NCBI GenBank assembly: GCA_947646735.1
Contig: CANTFK010000024.1
Location: forward strand, 496,001-560,000
DNA from: Peronospora farinosa
Lineage: Eukaryota > Oomycota > Peronosporomycetes > Peronosporales > Peronosporaceae
Direction: 5' to 3'
DNA: 64,000 nucleotides
Position numbers and translations under genes: made by a program. Below, in pieces: positions 41,424-52,095 of the stretch. Position 1 is the stretch's first letter; each line of letters starts with the position of its first letter. Under the pieces are notes generated by a model. That model was given only the letters and a program-made list of their open reading frames with translations, was not told the DNA's origin and made no database searches.

Positions 41424-43262
41424 CTAGTCGGTAGATTCTTTGAGAACCTCACACTTGGATCCCTCCCCGCTTCCTTCTCCATAAGGTAGACTCGTCTTAG
41501 ATCTCCTTCGATTCTCCGAAGAGTCTGGGCTGGAGTCTTCAGAGCTCGAGTCTTCCAGGGGCGTCCGTACTGCATGTATGGAGCGGCGATTCATATCTCT
41601 CGGCCTCTCGGGTAGTGCCGGTGCCTTCTGACGAAACTTGTTTGATCCAAACAGCATCTTGCCTCGTCTTGCTTTCGTCCGCTGACATGCTGTCAATACT
41701 TCCTCCAATTCTTCCACGTCCGCCAGACGCAGCATAGTCAACTTGTCTGCTAGCTCTGGGTCGTCCACCGTCAAAATGTAGTGATCGACATGATCCTTCT
41801 GAACCTTGGGCGACCCATCCTTAATCTTCATCTTCGCCCTGAGTCCAAGCACATTCAGGCGGTACAGATAATCCAGTGGGGTCTCTTCCGACCTTTGCTT
41901 CGCATGGTAGTACTGGCGGGCGACCGGTACCCCCGTGCCACAGAACCGAATCATGAACTCTTGGATTAAGTCCTTCCAGTTTCCTCGGCATGAGCGACCC
42001 AGTTGACGATACCAATTCTGTGCCGGTCCAGTCAGCAATCCTCCAAAAACGAGACATCGTTCATCATCTGGTGCTTGGTCTCTTATAAATGCTGTCTTGA
42101 CCGTCGATACCCAGCTGCGCGCTCTGTCTTCGTCTTGGTCTCTTCCATGAAATTCTTTAAGGTCCGAGGTCGCCGATAGTTTGATGCGAGGGACCATATT
42201 TGTCATCTGTCCCAGCGCTGCGTTCGCCATCATCGACTGAGGTCCCCTCAAATCCATGTTGTCAGGGTCGAACTCACAGGAACCGACGGATTCCATATCG
42301 ACGTCGGTCATCGTGTGGCCTCTTGGCATTTGTATGCCTGGATGCTGGTCATGGTGAGCGGTCGTCCTTTGCGCCTCTGGTCTTCCTCCTGCTGCATTCC
42401 CGTTAGGGTGTGCCCGCGGTACTTGGCGTTCATTCAAAAATCTTGCCATCGCCGCGTCGAAGAGGGTCTGCAGATCGCCTACCGGGTAGGTAGGTCCTTC
42501 CCCCCCAGCATCTTCGTCACGGGGCAGAGCAAATTCCAACTTTTTTCCTTGCTGATTTCCCATTGGCTGAAAATCGGAATGATTTTCATTCTTGCCACGC
42601 GTCGCCGTTTCAAGACCACTTGGCTCCTGCTCCGCGCTGCGCGCTCGGGCCTGGAGCAGCGCCGCTCCAGTAGGGCCTAGGGGCATCCTAGTGACCGACC
42701 CAGTTGAGGACGATCCTGGGGACCACGGTGCTGCTTCCCTCTGGCCGCTTGGCATCCGGTGTTGAGATGGGTCTTGATTCGCCCCTGGGTGGCCGGCGGC
42801 TCCGTACATGTGGGGACCCACCGTGATGTCTTGAAGCGTCATCTGGCTGTCCTTGGACCGCATGTGTGTAGGTGTCACCAGAGGTGGGTGTTCCGTTGCT
42901 GGTGTGGTACCCACCAGGATCGACAGACGCTTGTGCATATGCTCTAACGTTGTTGTGATTCTGTCGAACCCCAGGGATAGCAGGTCGTCCGGGTCGAACC
43001 GACCTGCGACCATGTTCGCTTCACGAAGCATGGTGACCAGCGCTGTGATCGCGTCCGTGACGGAGTGCAGCCGTGGCAGGGTCGACACCGGCCCAGTGAG
43101 TTGACCCAGCTGCCGGATCTCCAGGATCTTCGCGACGGGGTCGCTCTCCAGGAACGCGTTCAGCTTGCGTTGGTGGTAGGCCCTCGTGACATCAGCGTCT
43201 GTCCATGACGCCAGTCCTGCCTTCTCGGGGCCTATCGACTTGGTGTTTCCGGGTGCCTTCAT
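41424..43262 (-). CDS. E2 gag protein
   Basis: A 612-aa frame starting MKAPGNTKS. Helical N-terminal region, Pro/Gly-rich middle, then the capsid-like domain shared with E1: DLKEFHGRDQDEDRARSW, DERCLVFGGLLTGPAQNWY, ETPLDYLYRLNVLGLRAK. The zinc knuckle lies downstream in another frame. The ATG overlaps the stop of the upstream leader ORF as ATGA (43259-43262). Confidence 0.8.
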   Translation of the reverse strand: MKAPGNTKSIGPEKAGLASWTDADVTRAYHQRKLNAFLESDPVAKILEIRQLGQLTGPVSTLPRLHSVTDAITALVTMLREANMVAGRFDPDDLLSLGFDRITTTLEHMHKRLSILVGTTPATEHPPLVTPTHMRSKDSQMTLQDITVGPHMYGAAGHPGANQDPSQHRMPSGQREAAPWSPGSSSTGSVTRMPLGPTGAALLQARARSAEQEPSGLETATRGKNENHSDFQPMGNQQGKKLEFALPRDEDAGGEGPTYPVGDLQTLFDAAMARFLNERQVPRAHPNGNAAGGRPEAQRTTAHHDQHPGIQMPRGHTMTDVDMESVGSCEFDPDNMDLRGPQSMMANAALGQMTNMVPRIKLSATSDLKEFHGRDQDEDRARSWVSTVKTAFIRDQAPDDERCLVFGGLLTGPAQNWYRQLGRSCRGNWKDLIQEFMIRFCGTGVPVARQYYHAKQRSEETPLDYLYRLNVLGLRAKMKIKDGSPKVQKDHVDHYILTVDDPELADKLTMLRLADVEELEEVLTACQRTKARRGKMLFGSNKFRQKAPALPERPRDMNRRSIHAVRTPLEDSSSEDSSPDSSENRRRSKTSLPYGEGSGEGSKCEVLKESTD

Positions 43263-43633
43263 CCGGAACTTGGTCGGCTTGGATTGCGCGATCTTGTTTT
43301 GTTGTTTTTTGGGGACCTTAGCCTCTCGGTTTTCACCGTCGGCTGATGGTCCTCTGGATCATGATAGGCGTCATGACCCAAGGTGTCCTCAACGAGGACA
43401 TAGGGAGGGTATTTAGGTTTTTCTTCAATGAATTCAACCTCGACCATGTTGACCGGGCCCCTCCCAAGGCCCGGTCGGTCCTTCGATCCTTTGTTTGTTT
43501 CTTCTTGAGTCACTGGCGATCGGTCTTCCAGTGACTCTTCGGTCTTGTGCTCCTTCTTGACATGAACATCTTTATCGTCTTGGGACTCGCGGTGAAATCC
43601 CGCGTCTTCCGAAGATCCGGGCACGCGCACCAT
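43259..43633 (-). CDS. E2 leader ORF starting inside the primer-binding site
   Basis: 124 codons from the ATG at 43633 (MVRVPGSSEDAG), whose first codons are the primer-binding site itself. The product is very hydrophilic and acidic then basic at the end (KNNKTRSRNPSRPSSG). There is no known domain. The stop TGA shares ATGA with the gag start. Confidence 0.55.
   Translation of the reverse strand: MVRVPGSSEDAGFHRESQDDKDVHVKKEHKTEESLEDRSPVTQEETNKGSKDRPGLGRGPVNMVEVEFIEEKPKYPPYVLVEDTLGHDAYHDPEDHQPTVKTERLRSPKNNKTRSRNPSRPSSG
43616..43632 (-). other. Primer-binding site of E2
   Basis: TGGTGCGCGTGCCCGGA on the minus strand, one base from the 5' LTR, identical to that of E1. Confidence 0.7.
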
Positions 43634-44685
43634 TGTGGTGGAGTGGGTTCTCAAAATTGTATGATGAGACCCCAAACCACTCACTGTGCCGGACTGCCGA
43701 CTGTCGGAGGGGGTACCCCGATGCCGCGTATGAACCTTCTCTCACCTTGTGTACCCGTCGGCTGGCGGGTTGCACTCTTCGGAGGACTTGGTGACGATGT
43801 AGATGTCTGCCTTGAGGGAGGTAGACCTGGGGGGCCTCGAGTGGATATGCTTCACTCGGTGGGCCGGTAGGTGGCCACTCGATCGACCTTGTCGAGAGTG
43901 GACTTAGAGCCAAATTCTTCAGGGGCGCTTGTCGTCCCTGGCCTTTTCCTTCTGTTTCAGGGGTATTAACCACCTGACCTTTACGTTGCTCCCGGACCTT
44001 GAGGTGAGGGAGACCGCTTCCGATAGCGGGTCTTGGGGGGTGTTGCTACTCGAACGAGCTCACAGGCCAAATATATCCTGGAGCTCTATTCGCCCTTGAA
44101 CTTCGCTACGCAACTGTCTTCGACGGGGGGCCAAAATATATCCCTTCCCGGAACAGTGAGTAACTTAGAACAAGTCCTTCTTGGGTGACGGAGTCGTGCC
44201 ACGTAGATCGCAAATTGAGTAGTATTTAATATAGTCCTATCCTTTTAACTCCTTTACTCTATCCTTGCCTGAAGCTCTGATTCCTTGCGTCGACTAGTCT
44301 GATCCTTGTATTAACTGGTCCGGAGTGGCTGAACCCCGAGGGGCCGAGGTCGACCAATGAGGGACCGGGTCGACCAACGAGGGACCGGGTCGACCGATGA
44401 GGGACCGGGTCACCAACGAGGCCAGGTCGACAATGAGGGACCGGGTCTACCAACGAGGGGCCAGGTCGATCAATGAGCGGCCATGATCAACTTCCCTTTG
44501 GTACCGGTTAACCGGTACCCTGATACTGATTTTTCTTCGGCGGATCCTGCGGATTGTCCTCCACCAACGGTCGCTCCCCTTCGAGGCCCCTGTCTCTCTG
44601 GTCCCCTGTCCCTGACCCACGGCCTATACTCCGAATCCAACTGGAGTCTGGGACCTCCCCATCACAAAATTAGCACTTCACCACA
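43634..44685 (-). repeat. 5' LTR of E2
   Basis: 1,052 bp. It is longer than the 3' LTR because the ~20-bp minisatellite at 44345-44480 has about seven units against about five. It contains the palindrome GGTACCGGTTAACCGGTACC near 44501-44520. Confidence 0.93.
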
Positions 44686-44691
44686 GTATCG

Positions 44692-45019
44692 ACAAGAGAG
44701 ATGACGACATGGAGCCAGATATCTTCGCCTTTGCTAAAGGAAGAGTCTTACAGACCGCAGTGAGCAAAGTCGAGGAAGAAGCTCAAATTTTTTTTTGCTC
44801 TTGTACGTGTTCACAGAGACCAGTCGCCATTGCAGTGGTGGAAACTGCATCAGCTGCAATTCCCGACACTTGCAAGGATGGCAAGATTTTATTTGGCCAT
44901 CCCCGCGTCTTCAGCTTCGTCTGAGAGAGTTTTCTCTTAAGGTAGAAGGACTTACCGGTGGGACAGAACTTCGCTTTCCCCTAAAAGCTTGGAGACGCTT
45001 CTGTGCCTCAAGGATTGGA
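44692..45019 (+). pseudogene. hAT transposase C-terminal relic
   Basis: Reading across a T-run frame break near 44795, the sequence gives an acidic segment then LQWWKLHQLQFPTLARMARF, YLAIPASSASSERVFS, a stop, and SLSPKSLETLLCLKDW. This is the hAT-family dimerisation domain at the C-terminus of the transposase. The stop and frame break show that it is dead. The DDE domain is absent; the left side is cut by E2. Confidence 0.8.
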
Positions 45020-45464
45020 CAAGGACACAGGGTCACAATTCTTTGTCGGCAAGGAACTACTTTTTTTCTTTGTCAGCCCGCTTGAACTTCCCACGTGGTA
45101 GACGTAGAGTGTGGATACTTTTATTAACAATTTTCATAATGTGTTTCTTCCTTCCATATTGTTAAATACTCCGCAACTCTGCATGTTTATTGCGCGGGTA
45201 ACATGGGTAATTAACTACCCACGGGTATGAGTCCAAGTCGTGAGTAATTACATTTGAATGAGTCTGAGTCGTGGGTTAACGCTATTACCGAACCCAGACT
45301 CATTGGTAACACCTCTAAGTACAAGGAAGTAGGTGGATAAGTAAAGTAGCTTTTATGAAACCCTCCAAATATTCCTAACCAGAAGCAGTCTAGAAAGTTC
45401 TTTTGTATTTTATACCCCCAATAGCTGCTAGTGGTTTCGTCTACTCTAAACAGTGTTGGCCACA
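45020..45464. other. Non-coding AT-rich spacer
   Basis: No gene is visible. It contains imperfect inverted stretches around 45205-45295 (variants of gagtctgagtcgtgggt and ccacgggtatgagtcc). Confidence 0.5.
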
Positions 45465-45688
45465 TCAGCATGAGGCTTGAGCGTCCACTGAGTTTTCGTC
45501 TTCAACACTCCTCCTCGACGAAAGGTTTCCAATGTTTGACTTCACCACGAGAAACTGAAACTTATTCGTCAAAATTGCCTTGGTCAGAAAGTCGGCAAGC
45601 TGTTACTTGGTTTAGATATACTCCAGACTCGATCACGGACAAAATAATATCGTATCTTTATTTTTCGCGATAATGTGTGCACTCGGGA
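45465..45688 (-). pseudogene. Ty1/copia RNase H C-terminal relic
   Basis: The minus strand reads KIKIRYYFVRDRV and then, one frame over, QLADFLTKAILTNKFQFLVV, matching the end of copia RNase H (HIDIRYHFVRD... then QLADIFTK-type ending). Stops and a frame break are present. It is cut at 45688 by the E3 LTR. Confidence 0.6.
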
Positions 45689-46245
45689 TGTGACGGGCAC
45701 ACCTTCAAGCAGCGGGAGGAAGCGGTCATACCGTCTTACCTCCGCCTGCGGTGGTGGTGGTGTTGGTCGGCCCTAAGAAGCGATGTATCAATCGTTGCCG
45801 GTCGCCTTAAAGCGAACCGTGCACCGAAGTGCTAGGATAAGAGCTACACTTACGACACGCAGAAGATTATACAGCTTCTCGTGCGCAGTGTGCGGTTTTA
45901 GTAGATTCAAGATTAACTCATATTTAATATGTTAGACTAAATATAAACTTAACTACTGATTGGTTAATTATGCAAAGATTGGATACGCGTCTCTTTAAAA
46001 ACTTATCCTTACGTGCGAGTTTAAAGTATATTTAAGCTCGCAGGTGAAGTCTGTTTGATGCGTCACCATGACGCCCAGTCCCAACTGGCGTCATCCTCGT
46101 TGATTGTGAATCCACCCATGGATATTACATTCACGAGGGTGGGTCACATTGATGTGCCACAGGTATAAGGTACCATGTACCGTTTTACACCTCGCCATTA
46201 AGTAATTTAAACGTAACGTACTCATGTAGCCATTAGCCTGTTACA
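45689..46245 (-). repeat. 3' LTR of E3
   Basis: 557 bp, TGTGACGGGC...CTGTTACA on the plus strand. Shared blocks with the other LTR include gcggtcataccgtcttacct, ctactgattggttaa and tatatttaagctcgc. Confidence 0.85.
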
Positions 46246-46301
46246 CCATCCCTCTCTTTGAGACGATTTTTACATTTTTGTAAAACATCGAATAAAAAAC
46301 C

Positions 46302-47727
46302 ATGCCGCCGAAAAGTGGAAAGGCTGGTGGGTCGCCTGCAAAGGCGCCCATGCATACTAACACCAAGCAGACGCGTCGCGATAATTCGCAGCCGTAGCGA
46401 AGTGTCTCTGTGACAACACCGGTACCTAATGTCAGCTTGCCAATAGAGAGCACTGTTCTATCCCACTTTGGTGCGGATATAGACTTGTCTCTCATTATTG
46501 ACTACAATTAGAGTACACCATTGCCATCACCCCAAAGTGTTGATGAGCACGGTGCTCTAATGGGACATTTGTCCTCATCATTCGAGACACCCAAACTTCA
46601 GGAAGCTTCCATGCATCTTAAAAGCGAGGGTCATGCCTCGTCGTCTGCGCCAACGAGCGCAGCAACCACAACTGAGCGCGCTGCTTCGAAAGAAACAGCC
46701 GCGACTCAACAGCAGGTCGGCGATTCTAAATCTTCCATCTCTGTTTTTCTTACATCCGATGTCTTGACAATCCATAATGGAGTGTCAGGCTCGTATGAGG
46801 GTGAGCAAAAAGCCCCTTCGGCTTTAAAGTCGGCCTCACTAGCACGCCGTCGCGAGGGTGGCTACGTGAGTGTTGCATTGCCACAAAAGTGTCGCACTAT
46901 TACCATCCGAGTGGTGGTGCATGCCACCACCATCCGAGTGGCCACGCTGCCGTTTTAATAGTGCGACACTTTTAGAGCGTGCCACTATTGACGCTAATAA
47001 ACTTTCTAACGAGACCGATGGTGACGTCGACTGTAATCAGAGCGTCGTTGCCGATCAGGCGACGGAGCAGCCGAAATACAGCGGTCGCAGCGAATTTGTT
47101 TCACTATGACGCGTGTGAGAGAGAGATGTTGGGTGATAACATAGCTCCAAATCTTTCTCGCTACGCTGCCCCTACTATTTATCAGGACTTAGCAGAGCAA
47201 GTGCAACTGCTGTTTAGTCACCATCCCAGGCACGTGAACGCGCAACGCGTCAATCGATTCTCAAGAGTCGAAACTCTTCGAGTATCCTTTCCGTTGGACA
47301 AGGATCTAAAACTTTTGCTTCACATGGCGGTGGGCCAACAAACTTCCAACAAGGAAGCGCGTATTCCCTTCCGTGTCCACCACCACAGGTGGCGCTCGAT
47401 AGGAGCGGTGATTACTTTCGACTACTCGCGGCTGCCTTTCCTGCCATCGTCCAGTCTCAGTCACAGAGTGCTGCTATAGACCGACGAGTTTCGAATCTCG
47501 AGCGTCAAGTCTCGCGAATGACCTCAGAACTAAAAGATGCGAAGGCGAGGAAGCGTCAGGTATATGACCGCCTGAATCTTCGCTTGGACATTTTGGAGCG
47601 ACTGGTGATGAGAGACTCGCGTCAAGCGCGGAGTCCTCCTCGATTACAGAGTCCTCTGTCGTCTCCCTCGTATACGGGAAGTGTGATCTCTTCTGGATCA
47701 ACATACCGTTTCAGACGACCCACGTAA
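46302..47727 (+). pseudogene. E3 antisense accessory ORF (decayed), coiled-coil C-terminus
   Basis: It starts with ATG 57 bp inside the left LTR (MPPKSGKAGGSPAKAP) and can be followed for 1,426 bp through two in-frame stops (near 46398 and 46509) and frame changes: open pieces 46521-46958, 46979-47479 and 47389-47727. The last piece has a heptad-like coiled coil (IDRRVSNLERQVSRMTSELK) and an Arg/Ser/Pro-rich tail ending FRRPT. Its tail overlaps the extreme 3' end of pol on the other strand. Position, length and coiled-coil end match the E4 ORF at 56554-57981. Confidence 0.6.
46885..46973. repeat. Foldback inverted repeat in the E3 antisense ORF
   Basis: Perfect 18-bp arms aaaagtgtcgcactatta (46885-46902) and taatagtgcgacactttt (46956-46973) enclose 53 bp that itself contains a near-palindrome (gtggtggtgcatgccaccac, 46911-46930). 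Confidence 0.95.
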
Positions 47728-47773
47728 AATACGGGGTGCGTCTTCATATACGGTGGAAGAGTGAGCCTATAAT

Positions 47774-48808
47774 TTAGGCCTCCAACCTCCTTAACCACCG
47801 TAAAGGGCCTAATGAATCGGGCAATAGCTTAGTAGTTCCACCAGGTAGTACAGGAATTGCATGTTTAGGTAGGGTAGCAGTACTTAATAGCACTTTGTCC
47901 CCCACACTAAAGTGTTCATTGTTTTTGCGACCATGCTGGTCTGCATATTGTTTTTGCTTGTCCTGTGCGCTTTCCATTGCGTCACGGACTTTACGTGTAA
48001 TGGCTAATCGATCGTCCACAAAGCGCTGAGCTTCGCTCACGCTTTTAGCATCCAGATCGCCTATAACGCCTCCAAGAGGTCGTTCATGGGTCGACGCTGT
48101 TGATAACACTATAGTGTCATCATTAAGGAGCACTGGTATTTCTTGCCGTGCCTTCTCTGTGACACTTATAGGTTCCGTGACCGCTGCTAAACTATCAGTG
48201 TCACGAGGGAAACCTTGGTCCTTTTTGGCATTCGCACCGAGCGAAGTGAGGGGCCCTCCCCCACTAAGACTCGAGCTGCGTACAAACGAGACTGGCGTTC
48301 GAGGATGACGCAGTCCAATAATGTATAACGGTGTTTCACCCGTACTGGCGTGAACACTATTATTAATAGCGAACTCCAAGAATGGAAATTGCTTGCTCCA
48401 TTCTTTGGGAGTCGATACTGTACGCAACACATCCGCCACAACTCGATTGGCACGTTCCGTTTGGCCATCGGTCTGGGGATGATCGGCTGTTGACATGTGG
48501 AGCTTGCTTCCCAGCAGCTCAAACACATGTCGCCAAAAAACCGACGTAAAACGCGGATACCGGTCCGATACTATGGACTCGGGCATCCCGTGTAGTCGGT
48601 ACAAGTGATCCAGAAACAAGAGGGCAGCCTTTTTTCCTGAGATCTTGGTGCTACATGGTGCCAAATGCACCATCTTGCTCAGTCTGTCTACAAAGACGAC
48701 GATCCCCGTGCTGCCTTTATGGTCATGCGGTAAGCCAAACATGAAGTCCAAACTGATCGACTTCCAACAATCCGTTGCAATCGAGTGGCGCACTGCTAGG
48801 AGGTGCAT
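47774..48808 (-). pseudogene. E3 integrase catalytic core and C-terminal part
   Basis: A 344-aa frame with the DDE integrase: SLDFMFGLP, IVSDRYPRFTS, HPQTDGQTERANR, then a long variable stretch and the C-terminal KQYADQHGRKNNEHFSVGDKVL. It ends out of frame; the expected continuation (GPFTVVKEVGGLNYRL, THPVFYVGRLKRY) is in another frame at about 47810-47700. Confidence 0.8.
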
Positions 48809-49295
48809 GCTTTATGCACTTACACTCTTCGCAAGAGCGAATATAGTTGGCTACCCACCGATATAGGTGGGGCCACCAAAATTCCTCTGACACTCGTAAG
48901 AATGTCTTTTCACGGCCCAGATGCCCACTAGATGGCGCATCATGGCACTCGTAAAGTATCATTAGCTTGAGATCTGTGTCATGAGGGACATAGATTCTCA
49001 AGGGATCACAGGGTGACAGTTGATGCCATAACAGGCCATCACTGTAACTAAAGCGATTTAGTTTTGCTTTGAGGTGCGACTGAAAGGTACCCTTTCGTTC
49101 ACCATAATGATCCAACAGCAGGCGAAAATGTTCGTCTTGACTGTAACACTCCTTTATATCGGAGGCCATTGAGCTCGTCACATGGTAGGCCTTCATGGCT
49201 GCCAATATTGACGACTCAACTTGTGCTTTCGCACGAGACACACTTTCCTGGTGTCTTGCCTCGAAGTCTGACCTGCGCGATAACGCGTCAGCCAA
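48723..49295 (-). pseudogene. E3 RNase H end and integrase H2C2 zinc-binding domain
   Basis: It begins with MADALSRRSDF, the usual end of gypsy RNase H (ADALSR), and carries the H2C2 site HDAPSSGHLGREKTFLRV...YIRSCEECK. A frame break separates it from the integrase core. Confidence 0.78.
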
Positions 49296-49390
49296 GACAT
49301 TCGACTTACCCGGCTTATATTCAACTTTGAAATTAAATTCAGAGAAGAATGTTAGCTATCTCGCCATTCTTGGCGAGAGGTGCGGTGAAT

Positions 49391-50752
49391 TTATTGCGGT
49401 CCACAATGATGCGTGATCCGTATAAACCACAAAAGGTTCGGTGCCCAAGAGGTGCACTCGAACTTCACAAGGGCATACTTAATTGAAAGTAGCTCCTTGT
49501 CATGCACAGGGTAGTTCAGCTCTGCCGATTTTAAAAGCCGAGACTGATAAGATATGACATGGTCAACGCCGTTGTCATCCTTCTGCATGAGCGCGCTGCC
49601 GATTGCAAAATTGCTTGCATCGCAGACGACGCTAAAGGGATTATCTGCGTCTGGCAATGCCAATACAATACCGGTGCCTCTACAAGAGATTGCTTCACTG
49701 AAGTGAACGCATCTTCTTGCTCCTATGACCAAGTCCATTCTGTATCCTTTTTCAAAAGATCAGACAATGGCTTAGTCTGCTCCGCATAATTCTTACTATA
49801 CTTATGCAAGTATTTAGCGAGCCCAAGGAATTGGTGCAGATCCTTCACATGTCGTGGAACTGGCCATTCCTTTACAGCCTTTACCTTTTCTGGGTCTTCT
49901 CTTACACCATGTGCACCTACGGTGCAGCCCAGTACAGGTATTTCGGGGACCCCTATTACGCACTTTTGCAAGTTCACGTATAATCGGGCGTCACCCAAGT
50001 CTGCAACACAGCGTCTAAATGACGTTTGTGCGACTCTATCGCGCTCAGACCGTCCTCCGCCCTTCTATGCACGAATACATCGTCAAAGTAATGGGGCGCG
50101 TAGGCACGGTGCTGACGCATCACGTGAGCCACCACTCGGTTGAATGTTGCCGGAGCATTTTTCAACCCTTGTGGCATCACAAGCCACTACCGCTTTGGGT
50201 GCTTACTGCCGTTTTGGCTACATCGGTATCTCTCATGAGAACCTGATAGTAGCCATCCTTCAGATCCAACGCGGAAAAGATAGTTGACTTTCCCATGGAA
50301 TTCAACAAAACAGCTTTCCGCGGGATCGGCCTTTGAGCCGGAATGGTGCCCGTGTTCAGTTTATTGTAAGCATGAACCACGCGCCACCCACCTGTTGTTT
50401 TACGCACACAGAAGGTCGGGCTGCAGTGAGGCGACTTTCTCTCACGTACATGTCCCGCCTTAGCTCTCTTGTCGAAGAACTCATCGATGTAATAGACTTG
50501 TTCCTTCGGCAACGGCCATTGCCTGGTCACACAATACTTGGTGCCAGGCTCCAGGTCAATCTCGTGCCTGATGCCCCTATCGGCCGTTAGGCGGCTCGGC
50601 ACTTCTTCTGGAAACACATCACGGTGTTTCCACAGAACATCATAGAACGGGCTATCCTTCAAGGCTTCCCAGCCTTGAGCAGCGAACCGTTTCTTTTTGT
50701 CGGTCTCCAAGACGCTCTCATTCATTGTGGATGAAGAGCAACAGTCCACCAC
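49391..50752 (-). pseudogene. E3 reverse transcriptase and RNase H (several frame breaks)
   Basis: Open pieces 50177-50752 ([38 protein letters not shown]), 49974-50180 (MPQGLKNAPATFNR, active site YFDDVFV), 49723-49998 (KCVIGVPEIPVLGC, FLGLAKYLHKY) and 49391-49738 (RNase H SVVCDASNFAIG, HDKELLSIKYAL). Together they make the standard Ty3/gypsy RT-RH order. Confidence 0.82.
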
Positions 50753-50821
50753 GTTCTCTTCTGGAACTTGTGCGACTATCTCGTGAATCTTTCCTTCCTT
50801 TAGTTCGGACAGGAACAGATC

Positions 50822-51403
50822 TTACGTCATCTCCGAGAGATTGACTATCTCCTCGGCAGATGCCAAGACAAGTTGGAGCACCTCAACTGAGGATGCCTCC
50901 GGCATTTTGTCTTCGATGGCCTCGAACAACTTGTTCGTAGGTCCGTCTTCTTGGACCGAGACTGATCCAAGGGTCACTCGTTTTAACGTGCCCTTGATCG
51001 TCTTAATACGTCTGGTCCTTGTTGTTCGAGTCGCCAAGACTTTTGACCTGGAAGAAGGTGTCGTTGCTATCTCAGCTAACGCACTCCTTCCAACCGCACC
51101 AGGCTCTTGGCTCTGTGCCGATTCTTGTGGCGCTTGACTTCCTGTCAGCCCACCATCAACTGCCACAGGCTCTCGGCTCTGTGCAGGACTATTGGACGCA
51201 TGACTATCTGTCATCGCCCCATTCACTACATAAGTCTCCTCGAGCTGAGTAGGAATTTGTGTCACCTGACTTTCTGTCAGGGCAATTCTAACTGCACCAC
51301 TCCTTTCGAGCTGGGTAGTTCCTGGTGCCGATTGACATACCGTCATCGCACCCTCGACTGTGTTGGATACAGCATCAGTCACATAAACCTCGCGCAGAAT
51401 CAC
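50822..51403 (-). pseudogene. E3 protease-RT linker with degenerate repeats
   Basis: A 193-aa frame between protease and RT. It holds about four degenerate ~30-residue repeats (variants of AMTxSQ...AQSxEPxAV). No catalytic motif. Confidence 0.55.
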
Positions 51404-51409
51404 ATCCTT

Positions 51410-51838
51410 TTAGGTGACCTGCGCAGAGTTAGTGACCGTGCATGTACGCCAGTCTATCCATGGTTGGTGTTTAGCCAACCAAGGCATGCCTAGGATGAGG
51501 TCATACGGACTCTCCATACCTAGCACTGTGAGAATCTCTTTACAAGAGAAGTCACTAAAATTGAAGGCGAGTTTAGCTTGGACTCCCTCCGATTTAACGA
51601 GCGCCTCGTTCGCTAAGCGAACAATCGCTTCTTTTCGATTGTTATCCTGGCAAAGCGACTCATAACTCGCCGGACTCTTTTTCAGAGCCATGAGTTCCAC
51701 AAAGTTTTGAGATGCGCCCGAATCCACAAGAAGGGTCATCACTTGGTCATAGCCTCGTACTCGAGCGCTATAGACCAAAAGGGTTGAGGTCCGACCTTTA
51801 GGAACCTCAGGGACTATGCTACCCATGTGTTCGATCAC
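51410..51838 (-). pseudogene. E3 aspartic protease
   Basis: A 142-aa frame with the retropepsin motif TLLVDSGASQNFVE and ILGMPWLAKHQPWIDW. Typical gypsy protease placed between the zinc knuckle and the linker. Confidence 0.78.
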
Positions 51839-51888
51839 TCTGAACTTAGGGGTAGCTTCAGAGTCCGCGACAGTAGGGCATCCCTCCC

Positions 51889-52095
51889 CTACTGCGCTCC
51901 CGCATTTCCCGACCCATCTTGGGCAGGTGCTGAACCCGTGCGTCGTGCACGCTGGTTTTTCGCACCTTCCTTCGGGTTGGGCGACCTTTTGCTGGCTGCC
52001 TTAGCACCAGCAGCTACTTTGGCATAGCAGCGAGCCATCATATGGCATCGCTTGCCGCACTTGTAGCAGATCACATCTGCATTGCCTAACTCCAT
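51889..52095 (-). pseudogene. E3 gag zinc knuckle
   Basis: VICYKCGKRCHMMARCYAKV is a CCHC knuckle (CX2CX4HX4C) followed by a basic tail. Confidence 0.7.

Larger units (their letters stand above)
36064..44685 (-). mobile_element. LTR retrotransposon E2 (Ty3/gypsy-like, integrase missing)
   Basis: The element is bounded by two near-identical LTRs and lies on the minus strand: 5' LTR, primer-binding site, leader ORF, gag, protease, reverse transcriptase, two RNase H domains, polypurine tract, 3' LTR. Total 8,622 bp. No integrase domain was found between RNase H and the 3' LTR (only about 590 bp). Flanking pentamers differ (gagat and gtatc), and the flanks come from different elements (E1 pol on the left, a hAT relic on the right). 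Confidence 0.9.

Noticed and set aside
44709..45085. Plus-strand ORFs after E2 as separate genes
   Set aside because: They are frame fragments of the hAT transposase relic.
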